The notes: a model not told the origin generated them from the sequence alone. Counted from the first letter of the stretch, positions 9,706 to 20,861 are shown. The stretch is DNA of 64,000 nucleotides from Merzomyia westermanni (GCA_949987695.1 OX465288.1:159947492-160011491), one strand, 5' to 3'. Made by a program: numbers and translations.

Positions 9706-11349
9706 AACTTTATATACCCTAGATGTGAAATCTCATAGTTTTGTATAAATAATTTCTATCAATGTTGTTTTTATTCAAATGTTAAGTAAGGGTCGATTTC
9801 ATAAAAGCGGGCTAGCGCGAATCGTTAATTTTACAACTAGCCGAACGATTTAACTGAAGACGGTGAAAATAGTTCTAACACTAACCATTTATAGTAGTTA
9901 TTTATTTAAGGTTCATTATTGAAACTCAAACTTGTTGTGTTATGTGGTTTTAAGGCCAGTCGGTCTAGGTTTCAGATATTACTAGTATTCATCACTTACT
10001 TTCATTTTTAATTTAGGAAAATGTTAAATAATATTTAGATTATTTATGCTTATAACAATTCCTTGGTTTTTTCGAAAGCCTAACCTCAAGTTGTTTCGAT
10101 TTACGTTTTAATATTTTTTTATATTCTTTACTGTTATCAATTCGGATTTAAGTTTGGGATGATTGCTGGGTCAACTAAGACTTTTGGCGGCACTACTTGG
10201 TTCTTTTCGTGGTAATTTCAGGATTGTTTTAGGGATTATTTTTGGACTTTTACAAGACAATTTTGGAATTGTTTTAAGGCTTTACTTGAACATTTTGTAA
10301 TTTATTTAGGGGCCATTCTGGGACTTTTTCGGGGAAATTACCCGGAAAACTCTTAGAAATAATTCCAAAATAGTCCTGAAAACAATACCGAAACGACCCG
10401 GAAAAAGGCAATCCAGAAAATTTGCCAAAATGACTCTGAAAAAATACCACAATAACTTCAAAATGGCCACTGTGTGTGAAAAGGCGATAAAAGTTATCTT
10501 GACAAAAAAATACGGGCATGTATCTCAGCAGGTCCAAAACGGCTATCTTTTTCCGAAGTTGGCTCTGAGTACCAATTCAGCCTCACTATTTCAAACATTT
10601 TATGCTATTTAGTTACCATGCGTAAGATGGAATTTCCCATTAAAACGTAGATTATTCTACTTACTCGTGCTAACAAAATGTTATAAAGCCCCAGCTTTAA
10701 ATATATTGTATTAAACAGAGTGTTGGCAGCACTATAGCGCTAGGCAATCAGCAAACATTCGGCATACAAAAGCTATTGTACGCTACTTGCATTGGTATAT
10801 TACATTTGTTGAGACAGTGATATTTTGATAATAATTTTTTGAATAAATATTAAATTAAGATCGGTGTTAACTAAAATGTATTTCAACTTTGTCAACTAAA
10901 ATATATTTCATATAATCTGTGAAACAACTTCAATTGCATTGCAGACTTAACAAATGTAGGGCGCAAAGGCGCCTGTATTACCGATAGATTTTCACGTTTG
11001 ACGTCAACTTCTGATACATCAGCTGTTCGTGTTAACAACCCATTTATAAGAACACTTTTTCACAGCTACAAATAAGAGAGCGTGTGTAAAGAGTACGGAG
11101 AGCGTTATCACTACTATTATATCTCTTAACCAGAATATTAGAATTTATTTTATTTGTAATATATACGTAATGAAAGTTGTTTAAAATTGCGGCATTCAAT
11201 ATATGATTGATAATTAAAATTTATTTTGTTGCAATGGCTAAAAGAATAAAAATATTGTTAAAAATAAAGTTGACGAAAACATTTATAAAAAGCTTTCTTT
11301 CAAAATTTGTTTGTTATAAGAATATAGTCAACCAGCCGTTTTGTTTATA
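9706..11349. other. No gene; old degenerate repeat near 10190-10420
   Basis: 10190-10420 is a low-complexity run of GGATTGTTTTAGG/GGATTATTTTTGG-like words on both strands, resembling decayed sequence at about 45560-45680. The rest is AT-rich and featureless. Confidence 0.35.
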
Positions 11350-11915
11350 CAAGGTGGCGCAAAAGTAATCCTCGTATCAGCAAATGCTATAAATTTTGCG
11401 ATTGGCCCCTAAAGTCAGTTCTGTTTTGACATTTGTGTAGTAAACACATGCGAAATACACGTTAATAAACAATGTTACGCTACACTGCTCCAGAACGCGG
11501 AATATTGCTGACTATTTATTTGACCAATAATCGGTCGGTGAAAAACGGTTACTGCGCAAAAGTAATCCTCCTATCAGAAAATGCTATAATTTTGCGATTG
11601 GCCCCTAAAGTCAGTTCTGTTTTGACATTTGTGTAGTAAACACATGCGAAATACACGGTAATAAACAATGTTACGCTACACTGCTCCAGAACGCGGAATA
11701 TTGCTGACTATTTATTTGACCAATAATCGGTCGGTGAAAAACGGTTACTGTGAATGGTGAGCGCTACAGAGCAATGATCAACGAGTTCTTTTTGCCGCAA
11801 CTTGATGAATTGGGATTGGAAAACATGTGGTTCCAACAAGACGGTGCAACAGCACACACTGCACGTGCCACAACCGATATGCTGAACATCGGAAGCTTAC
11901 TTTTGCGCCACCTTG
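11350..11915 (+). mobile_element. DD41D-derived MITE, copy 1, with internal duplication
   Basis: Terminal inverted repeats CAAGGTGGCGCAAAAGTAA flanked by TA on both sides. The left 200 bases (about 11357-11555) are repeated in tandem at about 11556-11751. It keeps the start of a transposase frame (MLRYTAPERGILL) and, past a deletion junction, a block around the second catalytic Asp (WFQQDGATAHTA). Non-autonomous. The other two copies (41030-41399, 58490-58859) are 370 bp and lack the duplication. Confidence 0.9.
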
Positions 11916-12159
11916 TATAATGCATACTTTCAAACGTTTTCTAAAAGAAAAACGAAACTTATTTGAATAAGCTTTTTTAAAATTTCCTTTACGCTAGCTT
12001 CGCTTGTTGGGTAAATACAAAAATAAACAATATATGTGTATAGGCTTAAGGAAATTACCTTGCACTTGACATAGTCACAACAGCGTCGTTTGGCCCTCAT
12101 AGCTATGCATTAGGCGTAATCACCTTCAAACTATTTTCGGACCAAACAACGCAAGATTT

Positions 12160-12764
12160 TAATACCTTTCATGAACATGAAATGGTATTATAACTTTGGT
12201 CAGATGTTTGTAAGTATGAGAAGAAGAAGAGATAGACCCACCAATAAGTATACCGAAATGATCAGTGCGATGAGCTGAGTCGATTTAGCCATGCCCGTCT
12301 GTCCGTCTGTCTATTTGTACGCAAACTATTCCCTCATTTTTTGAGATATCTTAATGAAATGTGGTATGGAGCCGCCATTTTGCATGAGATTAATCATTCG
12401 TCGGAATCAGCAAGATCGGAGCAATACAACGCATAGCTCCCATACAATCGATAGTTGCGATAAATGGGTTTTGTGCTATAAATTTTGCAATTAAAAAGCT
12501 AGGAACGTAAAACTTTGCAGGTTTGGTACTTATCATGTATGTAATGTGTGTAGAGAAAATCAGCCAGATCGGACCTACATAACGTATAGCTCCCATAGAA
12601 TCGATTATTCCGATAAATGGAGTTTGGGCTATGTATCTTTAAATTAACAGTTTTGCAGAGTTTGTACTAATTGTAAGTAAGGATCGGACACTTAACACCG
12701 TGATGCGTATTCATGAAAGGTATAAAGTCTTCGGCACAGTCGAAGACAGTCCTTTCCTTACTTG
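12160..12764 (+). mobile_element. HINE (non-autonomous Helentron, DINE-1/mini-me type), near complete
   Basis: Subterminal inverted repeats TACCTTTCATGAA (12163-12175) and TTCATGAAAGGTA (12710-12722), a GTCTGTCCGTCTGTCT microsatellite at about 12297-12312, two internal units of about 140 bases (each with ATAGCTCCCATA), then a hairpin at 12727-12747 with stem GTCTTCG/CGAAGAC and a terminal CTTACTTG before TTTT. This is the published architecture of DINE-1/mini-me elements, mobilised in trans by Helentron Rep-helicases. No protein coded. The short gap before it (11916-12159) is featureless. Confidence 0.85.
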
Positions 12765-13436
12765 TTTTAAATTCGTACAAGCACGCAGCCATGCATATGG
12801 GTTGGTACCTAAATAACCGAATGAGTTTAATAAGTGGCATTTGTTTGTGGGCAGATACATTTTGCAATAGAGAAAGAGGACTAGCAACTAATAAAATTAA
12901 GTTGAGAGCAGAAAGCATAAAACAGTTAAAGCTTATCTGGTTGACAGCGATGTTCTTCCGTGTTCTGGATTATAAGCACTATTATTTTAGAATGAGCTGG
13001 TCCCCTTAGAACAGTGGCCGCTTGATCAGTAATTTCCCGGAAATACTTGGAATGAGTCATGCTTCTAAAGAATTAAATCGAGAAAAATATGCTGAAAATT
13101 TTTGCCAGGAAATTGAATACACTCAGAATGAGGAACCCAAAGCTGAGAAGGAAGGCCAACTTCTCAATGTCTGGAAAGTAAATCTTTGGCAGGACCTCGT
13201 TGCAGAGAGAAACCGCATATTGACATTTCATTGCGAGAGAGAGTTGCAAGCAAGGCGAATTCACTTACAGGTGATCTCATACGAACATATGAGCAGTGGC
13301 TTCTTCTGTCAAAATAAAAGAATTATATGCAGTCTGACAGGAGAAGAAGCCAAAGGAAAAACAAAACACATGAAGTATGTGTGTGTATACTGCAACAAAT
13401 TCGCCGTGATATCTTCTTCTTCTTTAAATGGTCATC
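12765..13436 (+). other. Unassigned; open frame 13052-13436 of unknown value
   Basis: A plus-strand frame runs from an ATG at 13052 to a stop at 13540, but its last third is antisense to the LINE at 13437, so at most about 128 codons are independent. The protein is Glu/Lys/Asn-rich with no family recognised and no clear splice signals. It may be chance or a remnant of a gene interrupted by the LINE. Confidence 0.25.
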
Positions 13437-15139
13437 TAACCGCCTGGAAAACCGCGGGATCGCAAATCGGTCTTCACTTGGTCCTTCCATCGGAGTGGTG
13501 GTCTCCCTCTTCCTCTGCTTCCACCGGCGGGTGCCGATAAGAATACCTTCTGGGTTGGAGCATCTTCGCTCATTCGCACTACGTGGCCTAGCCAGCGAAG
13601 CCGCTGTGTTTTAATTCGCTGAACTATGTCGGCGTCTGCGTAAAGTTCATACAGCTCATCATTAAATCTTCTTCGGTACTCGCCGTCGCCAACGCGTAGA
13701 GGTGCACAAATCTTTCGAAGAACCTTTCTCTCGAATACTCCCAGAGCCGCCTCATCAGATGTTGTTAGTGTCCACGCTTCTGCACCATATAGCAGGACGG
13801 GTGCGATGAGTGACTTGTAGAGTGTTATTTTCGTTCGTCGAGAGAGGACTTTACTTTTCAATTGCCTACTCAGTCCGAAGTAGCATTTGTTTGCAAGAGT
13901 GATTCTTCGTCGGATTTCTAGGCTAACATTATTGTTGGTATTAATGCTGGCTCCCAGGTAAACGAAGTCCTTTATTATTTCGAAATTATTGCTGCCAACA
14001 GTGGCTTGGTTGCCAAGGCGCGAATGCGCTGACTCTTTGCATGAAGACAGAAGGTACTTCGTTTTGCCCTCGTTCACCACCAATCCCATTTTCTCCGCTT
14101 CTTTTTCTAATTTGGAGTAAGCAGAAGTTACGGCGCGGTTGTTAAGGCCAATGATATCAATATCGTCAGCATATGCCAACAGTTGGACGCTTTTATAAAA
14201 TATTGTTCCAGCGCGGTTAAGTTCTGCAGCTTGTATTATTTTCTCCAGCATTAAATTAAAGAAATCGCACGATAGGGGGTCTCCCTGTCTGAAACCTCGT
14301 TTAGTTTCGAACGGCTCGGAGAGGTACTTCCCAATTCTGACCGAGCTGGCGGTGTTGCTCAAGGTCATTTTGCATAGCCGTATAAGTTTTGCGGGGAAAC
14401 CAAATTCAGACATAGCGGCATATAGGCAGCTCCTTTTCGTGCTATCGAAAGCGGCTTTAAAATCAACAAAGAGATGATGCGTGTCGATTCTTTTTTCACG
14501 GGTTTTTTCCAAGATTTGGCGTATTGTAAAAATCTGGTCGATGGTAGATTTACCAGGTCTGAAGCCACACTGATAAGGTCCAATCAGTCTGTTCACATCA
14601 GGCTTCAGTCTTTCGCACAATACGCTTGATAGGACCTTATATGCGATATTCAAAAGGCTGATTCCGCGATAGTTGGCGCAGTTTGCAGGATCGCCCTTCT
14701 TGTGGATTGGACAGAGAACACTTAGATTCCAATCTTCAGGCATGCATTCATCCGACCAAATTCTGCATAGAAGCTGATGCATGCGCCTTACCAGCTCCTC
14801 GCCTCCGTGTTTGAATAGCTCAGCAGGCAAACCATCAGCGCCAGCTGCTTTATTGTTTTTCAATCGGGATATTGCTATTCGCACCTCATTGTAGTCGGGT
14901 TGTGGAACGTTAATTCCATCATCTTCGATTGTGGGCTCGGGTTCGGCATCTTCTCTGGTTTCTTGCTCAGTTTCTCCATTTAAAAGGGCAGAGAAGTGAT
15001 CCCTCCATATTCTGAGTGTTCTCTGAACATCGGTCACCATGTCGCCGTTCTCATTCTTACAGGAGTTTGCCCCGGGTTTGAAACCTTCTGTCATTCGCCG
15101 AATTTTTTGATAGAATTTTCGGGCATTATTCCCGTGATA
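13436..15139 (-). CDS. LINE reverse transcriptase, long open frame, 5'-truncated
   Basis: A 552-codon frame from ATG 15094, still open upstream to about 15139 (ARKFYQKIRRM), so the ATG is internal to the original ORF. RT motifs occur in order: NYRGISLLNIAYKVL, CGFRPGKSTIDQIF, HHLFVDFKAAFDS, RGFRQGDPLSCDFFN, and the catalytic LLAYADDIDI (two Asp present). Then come thumb-like sequence, LLYGAEAWTL and RLRWLGHVVRM near the C terminus. The clade is uncertain (RTE-like tail). The apurinic endonuclease part is missing, so the copy is 5'-truncated and not autonomous, but the 552 codons carry no stop, which suggests a recent insertion. Older fossils of the same kind lie at 26900-28100, 34640-34960, 39830-40255 and 42060-42600. 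Confidence 0.9.
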   Translation of the reverse strand, partial: YHGNNARKFYQKIRRMTEGFKPGANSCKNENGDMVTDVQRTLRIWRDHFSALLNGETEQETREDAEPEPTIEDDGINVPQPDYNEVRIAISRLKNNKAAGADGLPAELFKHGGEELVRRMHQLLCRIWSDECMPEDWNLSVLCPIHKKGDPANCANYRGISLLNIAYKVLSSVLCERLKPDVNRLIGPYQCGFRPGKSTIDQIFTIRQILEKTREKRIDTHHLFVDFKAAFDSTKRSCLYAAMSEFGFPAKLIRLCKMTLSNTASSVRIGKYLSEPFETKRGFRQGDPLSCDFFNLMLEKIIQAAELNRAGTIFYKSVQLLAYADDIDIIGLNNRAVTSAYSKLEKEAEKMGLVVNEGKTKYLLSSCKESAHSRLGNQATVGSNNFEIIKDFVYLGASINTNNNVSLEIRRRITLANKCYFGLSRQLKSKVLSRRTKITLYKSLIAPVLLYGAEAWTLTTSDEAALGVFERKVLRKICAPLRVGDGEYRRRFNDELYELYADADIVQRIKTQRLRWLGHVVRMSEDAPTQKVFLSAPAGGSRGRGRPPLRWKDQVKTDLRSRGFPGG

Positions 15140-16842
15140 TCACCTGGTATAAATTCGCCTTGGTTGCAAGTTTCTGCTGGAGAAATTTCACTTAGTAAAA
15201 CTTTGAAGTGACAAACATCTGATCGTAACATAGGAAAGCAACAACAAAACCCTAAAAATGTGAGCTATTAACCAATGAAAAAAGCAACAGCTGTTTTGCT
15301 AGCAAGTTTTTACAAATTCCTGTTCGGCGGAAACCTTTTACTTTTTGTGTTTCGAGAGAGTTTTACGCCATTCTCACCAAATATCAAAATGTATTCAACA
15401 AAGCGTGATTGAATTTGACCTTTCTCTCAATTGGAACTAAACTTCGATGTCAAACAGAAAAAATCTTTAACCCTTTTCAAAATAACCTTTTATAAACAAA
15501 GTTTAAATAATTTTTGTTTGAAATTTTCGAAATTTTAACATTTCTTTTAATTCAATAGAAGGAATTTGATAGAAAATTCACTTGTAAAAATTGGAGCCTA
15601 TTGTTGATAGCAAACAAATTCGGGTATTTTGTAGGGTTGGACTCGAGCTTTACCCTGAACAGTTCTTATAAAGTATTGAGTTTTATGGAAGTTAATTGTT
15701 GAAAACTGGAGTATTCATATTTGCGTTAGGTCTCAGCCAATTCGGCTTAAAAGTCGATGTTAGTCGACGGCCTAGTTGAGAGAGAAATTAAAGATTCTAT
15801 AAAACATGAAGAGCAACTTAAGTTGCCCTGAAATTTATAGCTTTTATAATAAAACAACAAATATGATAGCAAGTATAGAACATAAACTGTGGAATCGAAT
15901 CACAAATCCAATGAAGAAGTCTGACAGAGAAGATTTTCCAAATATTAAAATAACAAGAGCATCATTCTAAAAATGGGGTTGGCCAATGTGAGCAAACTAC
16001 GTCGCATGTGTATGAATGGACAGCCCGAATTTCCGATGGGAGCCTTAGGAAACCAAATAACTATTTTCTTATTGCGATAAAACAGCTTTAAACGGTTTTT
16101 AGACAGTTTATGACCAAAAATATGTAGGTAGAAAGATAAAATTTTAATATTTAAATTAGTAGAACCGATCTCACATACTCGTATGAAAACATAAAATCTT
16201 ATTTTTTAATAGTGTCGAATAATGTTTAGATTAAAAAACTTCAATCTTTGAAAGGATGCTGAATCGCACAAAAATTATTTTATTAAAGCAAAAAAAAATA
16301 GCTCAAACGGTTTTGTGAAAAATGTGCTTTATTTAAGTAACAAATGATTTTATTTATTGTAGAATAAACTGTAACTTGTGGAATTTTATTTCCCCTCACT
16401 TGTTCTATTTGGACGTATAGTTCTTATAATTTGTTCCTATCATCTTTGACAATACTGTCGAAAAAAGTATGAAAAAAAAATATAAAAAAAAAGTAATAGA
16501 TGAGTGGTGAAGAACTGCATGCATCTGAAAGGGCTAATTCATTTGTTTACAGTCGGTTGAGATAATAGTCCCGTTCAAGAGAATCATATTTAGCTGTCAA
16601 TCACACTTTATTGAATTCACTTTGCCAAATATGATTCTTTGATTCTCACTTTATTGACAGTTCTTTGCAAGTTTTGTCACCGAACACAGTTTATATAATA
16701 AGTCATATATAAAAATATAAGCATTTTACAAAAACCAAAACAAAATTTTAGTTAAAATTTTTAGTTATTCGTTCTTATACGTGTTTTTCGGTTTATTTAT
16801 TGTTGTTTCTCTTTTGTACACTTACCAAACAGTATTTTCAAG
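15140..16842. other. Intergenic, 5' flank of the cyclophilin-like gene
   Basis: AT-rich with no gene recognised. A partial direct repeat around an AATCATATTTAGCTGTCAAT-like word occurs at 16583-16680. The promoter of the gene at 16843 should be here, but no core element stood out. Confidence 0.3.
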
Positions 16843-17892
16843 ATGTCTCAAAGATTCACATCCATCAGAGATATCGTCACATACACCGAGAAAAATCACC
16901 AAAAGATGTACAACACGACACCTCTTTTAAAGTACAGCCATTACAAACATCGCTGTCGGGTAAAAAATGCTCGGAAATTCGTCGACGATACCGCACCAAT
17001 TTTACACTTAACCAGCATTCTGAACCTAAAGAACAATTATGCTGATATGGTCGCCCTGTCAAATAATATGCGCAATAACATCGATATGCTGGAATATTTC
17101 GGCCGAATGAATTTGATTGGACGGAAAAGTTCGTGGAACAATTCGCACGATGCACAATGGCGTTATTCACGACTCGTTTCGATGCACAAGTCAGTACAGG
17201 CTATAGAGCGAGAGAACCAATTCATTGCCAGACGTATACAAGAGGCACGAAAAATTGTCGATACAAATTTGAAGCCAACATCAGTCAGCTTTCCCAATTT
17301 AAAACGTAAAGCATCGTTCAAAGCACCTAATGAGATTCTATCGAAATATGATAACCGTGTTGATTTGCCAACGAAATGCAGCCAGCAGCGTTTACTTCTA
17401 CGACCGATAATCTATTTTGATTTGGAAGTTGTTGGACTCTATCCTATTGGTCGTTTCACGGTACAACTCTATACGGAAGCACTGCCGCAGGTGGTGTTGG
17501 CTTTTGTGCGCACCTGCAAGGAACAAAAATTGCGCAAACTTACGCTTAAGCGCTCATTTCCAGATCTTTGGGCTGAATTTGAGTTGCGTTTGGATGGTAA
17601 GGATGCTGAGTGGGCAAAGACTGCACCACTTGAATATGACAAACGTGCGCTTGATCCAAATGTTAAATACGGTGTTTTATCGTTTTCTTTGAAACACATT
17701 GAGACAATGCGAAGTGGCATTTTAAGCTTTGCCATGAGCTTTAGACCTTTGGTTGTAGACATGAAAGATCGTGTGGCATTTGGCATTCTGATTGGTGGTA
17801 TGCGTGGATTGTATTTGTTGGAGAGTAATGGTACTAAACATGGCAAGCCCATGAAGAACGTTATTGCTACTGCTATGGGTGTGAAGACTTAG
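16843..17892 (+). CDS. CFAP97-like plus catalytically degenerate cyclophilin-like protein
   Basis: 349 aa, one exon, ATG in context TTCAAGATG. Residues about 187-347 follow the cyclophilin fold in order: IIYFDLEVVG, GRFTVQLYTEALPQVV, RSFPDLWAEF, GVLSFSL, GILSFAM, DRVAFGILIGGM, ESNGTKHGKPMKNV. The equivalent of the catalytic Arg is kept (TLKRSFP), but the positions of CypA F60, Q63, Q111, W121 and H126 appear replaced (L, E, I, V, D), so prolyl isomerase activity is unlikely. Residues about 33-140 (RVKNARKFVDDTAPILHL, then ERENQFIARRIQEA) resemble the CFAP97/Hemingway domain of sperm-flagellar proteins; this is pattern recognition, not a search. A role in testis or axoneme is inference. There is no signal peptide or membrane segment. 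Confidence 0.75.
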   Translation: MSQRFTSIRDIVTYTEKNHQKMYNTTPLLKYSHYKHRCRVKNARKFVDDTAPILHLTSILNLKNNYADMVALSNNMRNNIDMLEYFGRMNLIGRKSSWNNSHDAQWRYSRLVSMHKSVQAIERENQFIARRIQEARKIVDTNLKPTSVSFPNLKRKASFKAPNEILSKYDNRVDLPTKCSQQRLLLRPIIYFDLEVVGLYPIGRFTVQLYTEALPQVVLAFVRTCKEQKLRKLTLKRSFPDLWAEFELRLDGKDAEWAKTAPLEYDKRALDPNVKYGVLSFSLKHIETMRSGILSFAMSFRPLVVDMKDRVAFGILIGGMRGLYLLESNGTKHGKPMKNVIATAMGVKT

Positions 17893-18158
17893 TAGGTGGG
17901 TAGACGCAAGAGCTCTGGCTATACCGTGATTGAATTAGCTTTATTTTGAGCTCAAAAGAAACTAGCATTCTTGTAAACATATAAAAAAGATTAAATTACT
18001 ATCATGAAAATTTAAAAATGCTATGAGGAGTCCCGTTCACGATCCTCGGGATGTTCATCTAAGTCAAGTAAAATGTCCAAATTTGCTTGTGTGATTAGAA
18101 AATTCTATTGTTGTACTTTAAGTTTAAGATTTAATTGTAAAATAGGCTTTAAGGGGTT

Positions 18159-18164
18159 AAATAA
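18159..18164 (+). promoter_or_regulatory. Poly(A) signal AATAAA after the cyclophilin-like gene
   Basis: First AATAAA downstream, about 270 bases after the stop at 17892. The 3' UTR shows no other feature. Confidence 0.4.
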
Positions 18165-18289
18165 ATATATGGATTAGCTGTTGTCGATTCGTTGCATCAA
18201 GTCCTACAAGGAACTCCACAGGTTCTATCCCATAGAGAAGATGTTATACAACGTAACGGTATTACGCTAATATGAAAACTATAGAAAAT

Positions 18290-19165
18290 CTCTATATTTA
18301 AGAATCAAATGAGGATTCCGAAATATTTCCAGTAAAATTTTAGTGGAATTACAATTCATAATCAGAAAGTTACAATTTATATTCAGGATTTCAATTTCAC
18401 ATTAAGAATATTATGCAGGTATTTTTGTATATATTGCATTCAATAGAAACCTAACAGGTGTAATAGTTCAAATATCGTCGCCCAAACTGAGTTAGTGTCC
18501 AGTTTTACTACGTATGGTATAATTGCCTGCAAGGCAGAGCTCGGCATACATTTTTGTGTGCCATTGTTATTAAGAATATGACACAGTTATGATTTAGTTC
18601 CATTTCGTAATAATTACTTTGATTAATTAAATTTATGACTTGTATGTTTTAATTTTTTTATATGTGTGTTAACCGATTGTGATGGAGTATATGAAAGCAC
18701 AGAATGAAAGTAACATATAAAAAAATACTTGGTAAAAAATTGCTTCTATGTATGGATCATAAAGTTAACAAGAGTACAGTGGAATTTTTTGAATATGAAT
18801 TGAAGTTTTCTAAATAACAATTGTAACTTTCTGAATATGAAATGGAAAATCTGAATATGAATTGTGATTTTCTGAATATGAATTATAACTTTCTGAATAT
18901 CAATAGTAACATTCTTAATATGAAATGGAAATTCTGAAAATTAAATGGAAATTCTGAATATCAATTGTAAGTTTCTTAATATGAAGTGTAAATTCTGAAT
19001 TGGAAGTATAACTTTCTGAATATGATTTGTAATTCTCTGAAAATGAAATGGAAATTCTGCTTATGAATTGTAACTTTCTGAATATCAAATAGAAATTCTA
19101 AATATGAATTGTATCTTTCTGAATATCAGTTGTAATTGTCTGAATTTAACCTGAAAAAGGTATAG
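18290..19165. repeat. AT-rich minisatellite with an inverted left arm
   Basis: 18780-19150 is an imperfect tandem array with a unit of about 20-25 bases (TTTCTGAATATGAATTGTAA and variants), at least 12 units. 18330-18400 holds the same unit in inverse orientation, so the whole could fold. The segment at 18420-18475 is shared with 44881-45145, which shows this is one interspersed element rather than a local array. Confidence 0.6.
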
Positions 19166-19899
19166 TTCTTACTTACTTTTACTTGACAACCCCATTCCTC
19201 ATAGTTTTTGAAATTCTGAACTCGAAAATATAAATAAAAAATATTTTTAAAAATTGTGGAAAAGCTGCAAATAGTTCAAACATTTTTTTTCACATATTTC
19301 AGAGACTGAGTATGCAGTTTTCTAGCTAAAAATGTGTAAAATGTTAAAAAAAGTTTTGAAATGTTTTGGAATTTTCAAACATGTTATGATTTTAAAATTC
19401 AGCAATTGGTTGATTCGAAAGTTGGAATTTTCAAGTTTGAATAAGATATATTTTTTAAAGTGATCTACTTCAAAAGTGTTTTTCGGTTTAATTTTTTCTG
19501 AGATATTGAGCTGAAATGTATAAAAATAAGATTTCTAAATATTGCGTTACGGAAATTCGCTGTTTGAAGTAGTCAGTTTCAATTTTCTAACAAATTTTTA
19601 GCAAAATGTTTAGAAACGTTGTTTTGAGTTTTCAAATTCATCATCTCAAAATCTATATGTATGTATAATATACATGTACGTAGCGAGATTTTCAAGTTTG
19701 AATAAAAATTTGTTTTTTCCCAATTAAAAGCCTTAAAAAAAGAATATATGTAGTTTCGAAATGTTTTTGCAATATTTCGTTACGGAAACTCACAAGATAT
19801 ATTTTATAAAAAATGTTTGCAATGATTTTTTTTGAACTTTAAAATAATGCACTATTTTTCAACTAAAAATAATACTTGTTTTTTGCAATTAAAATAATA
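19166..19899. other. Degenerate AT-rich sequence
   Basis: Contains repeated TTTTCAAGTTTGAATAA words (about 19428 and 19690) and no gene. Confidence 0.35.
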
Positions 19900-20058
19900 T
19901 TCATGAAACGAGCTCAAGGCCAAGAATAACAAATTTTCACTTTTTGAATTTTTTTATGAAAATGATTATTAAAAAAAAACACTATAATAATTTTCATAAA
20001 AATTCAGAAAGTGAAAAATTATTATTCTTGGCCTTGAGCTCGTTTCCTGAATACTTGA
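19900..20058. repeat. Palindromic element, family P, copy 1
   Basis: TATTCATGAAACGAGCTCAA followed by GGCCAAGAATAA at the left and the complementary sequence at the right (about 20020-20055); nearly the whole element folds on itself. The same termini enclose a longer insert at 61878-62275. Confidence 0.7.
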
Positions 20059-20099
20059 AAATTATGAATGTTTCTATTTTTTAATAATCATTTTTAATT

Positions 20100-20440
20100 A
20101 ATTATTAAAAGTTTTTTTAATTGAATAGAGTAGGAAAAATGTTTAAAGACAACCGCCATAGCTTTTCTTATAGATCCATTCCGGAAGCCGCTAGGCTTCT
20201 TCATCAGAGAAATTTTGGCACGCATTGCTAACCATTAAGGTAAAGATACGCTGGTTTTGATGTAATCTAAACTCCAGATCTGTCAAAAAATCCATCATGA
20301 TCACACTACTAACTGTCAAATGACGGAAGTGGTTCGTGCATATGGTAAAGAAGAATAACTCGTTTCATGAATACTTGAAAATGTACAGGCTGTAAATCAA
20401 CAAAAATTGTTGGTATAGAAAAAGGAATTAAAATAATATT
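20100..20440 (-). repeat. Family P associated unit with tRNA-like A box
   Basis: On the minus strand it matches 61960-62185: TAATGGTTAGCAATGCGTGC, then TTTCTCTGATGAAGAAGC, then GGAATGGATCTATAAGAAAA. The first word resembles a tRNA 5' half, but no B box follows at the right spacing. The GATGAAG block is reminiscent of Penelope-like sequences; unresolved. Another partial copy is at 24360-24556. Confidence 0.5.
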
Positions 20441-20497
20441 TTTCAAAATTAATTTTTTTTCATATTAGCTATAAAAGTTTGCTAATATTTGTTGTTT

Positions 20498-20844
20498 TCT
20501 CTATCTATCTATGGCGCGATATACAAAAGGTATATCATCATAAACCTCCTAAGAGATTTTTGCGCCAAGCTTCTCTTCCAATTTGTGGTGTGCCGATTTG
20601 AATTTTTTCCCTACAAATTGGTGGGACCTACAGTTTTTTGCCGACTCCGAACGACATCTACAAAGGAGACGAATTTTTTGCTGAGAAGACTGTCATGGCA
20701 GAAATACACTCGGAGAGTTTGCCAAACCACTGCCGAGGGGCGACCCCGTTTTGAAAAACTTTTTTCAAATCACTTTTGATGTTACCTGTACCAGGGCTCG
20801 AACCATGGACCTTCGGTGTGGTAGGCCGGCAACACTACCTTCAC
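20498..20844 (-). mobile_element. SINE family A, copy 2, head truncated
   Basis: Close match to 2196-2549 in the same orientation, with the B box GGTTCGAGCCC retained (near 20795) and a tail of ATAGATAGATAGAG type at the low-coordinate end. The tRNA-like head stops about 15 bases short of the full copy. A DD41D transposon starts 18 bases further on. Confidence 0.85.
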
Positions 20845-20861
20845 CTTCATATTGATTAATA

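Noticed and set aside
13437..13540. C-terminal end of the plus-strand frame 13052-13540
   Set aside because: Antisense to the LINE reverse transcriptase; Ser-rich sequence there is a shadow.
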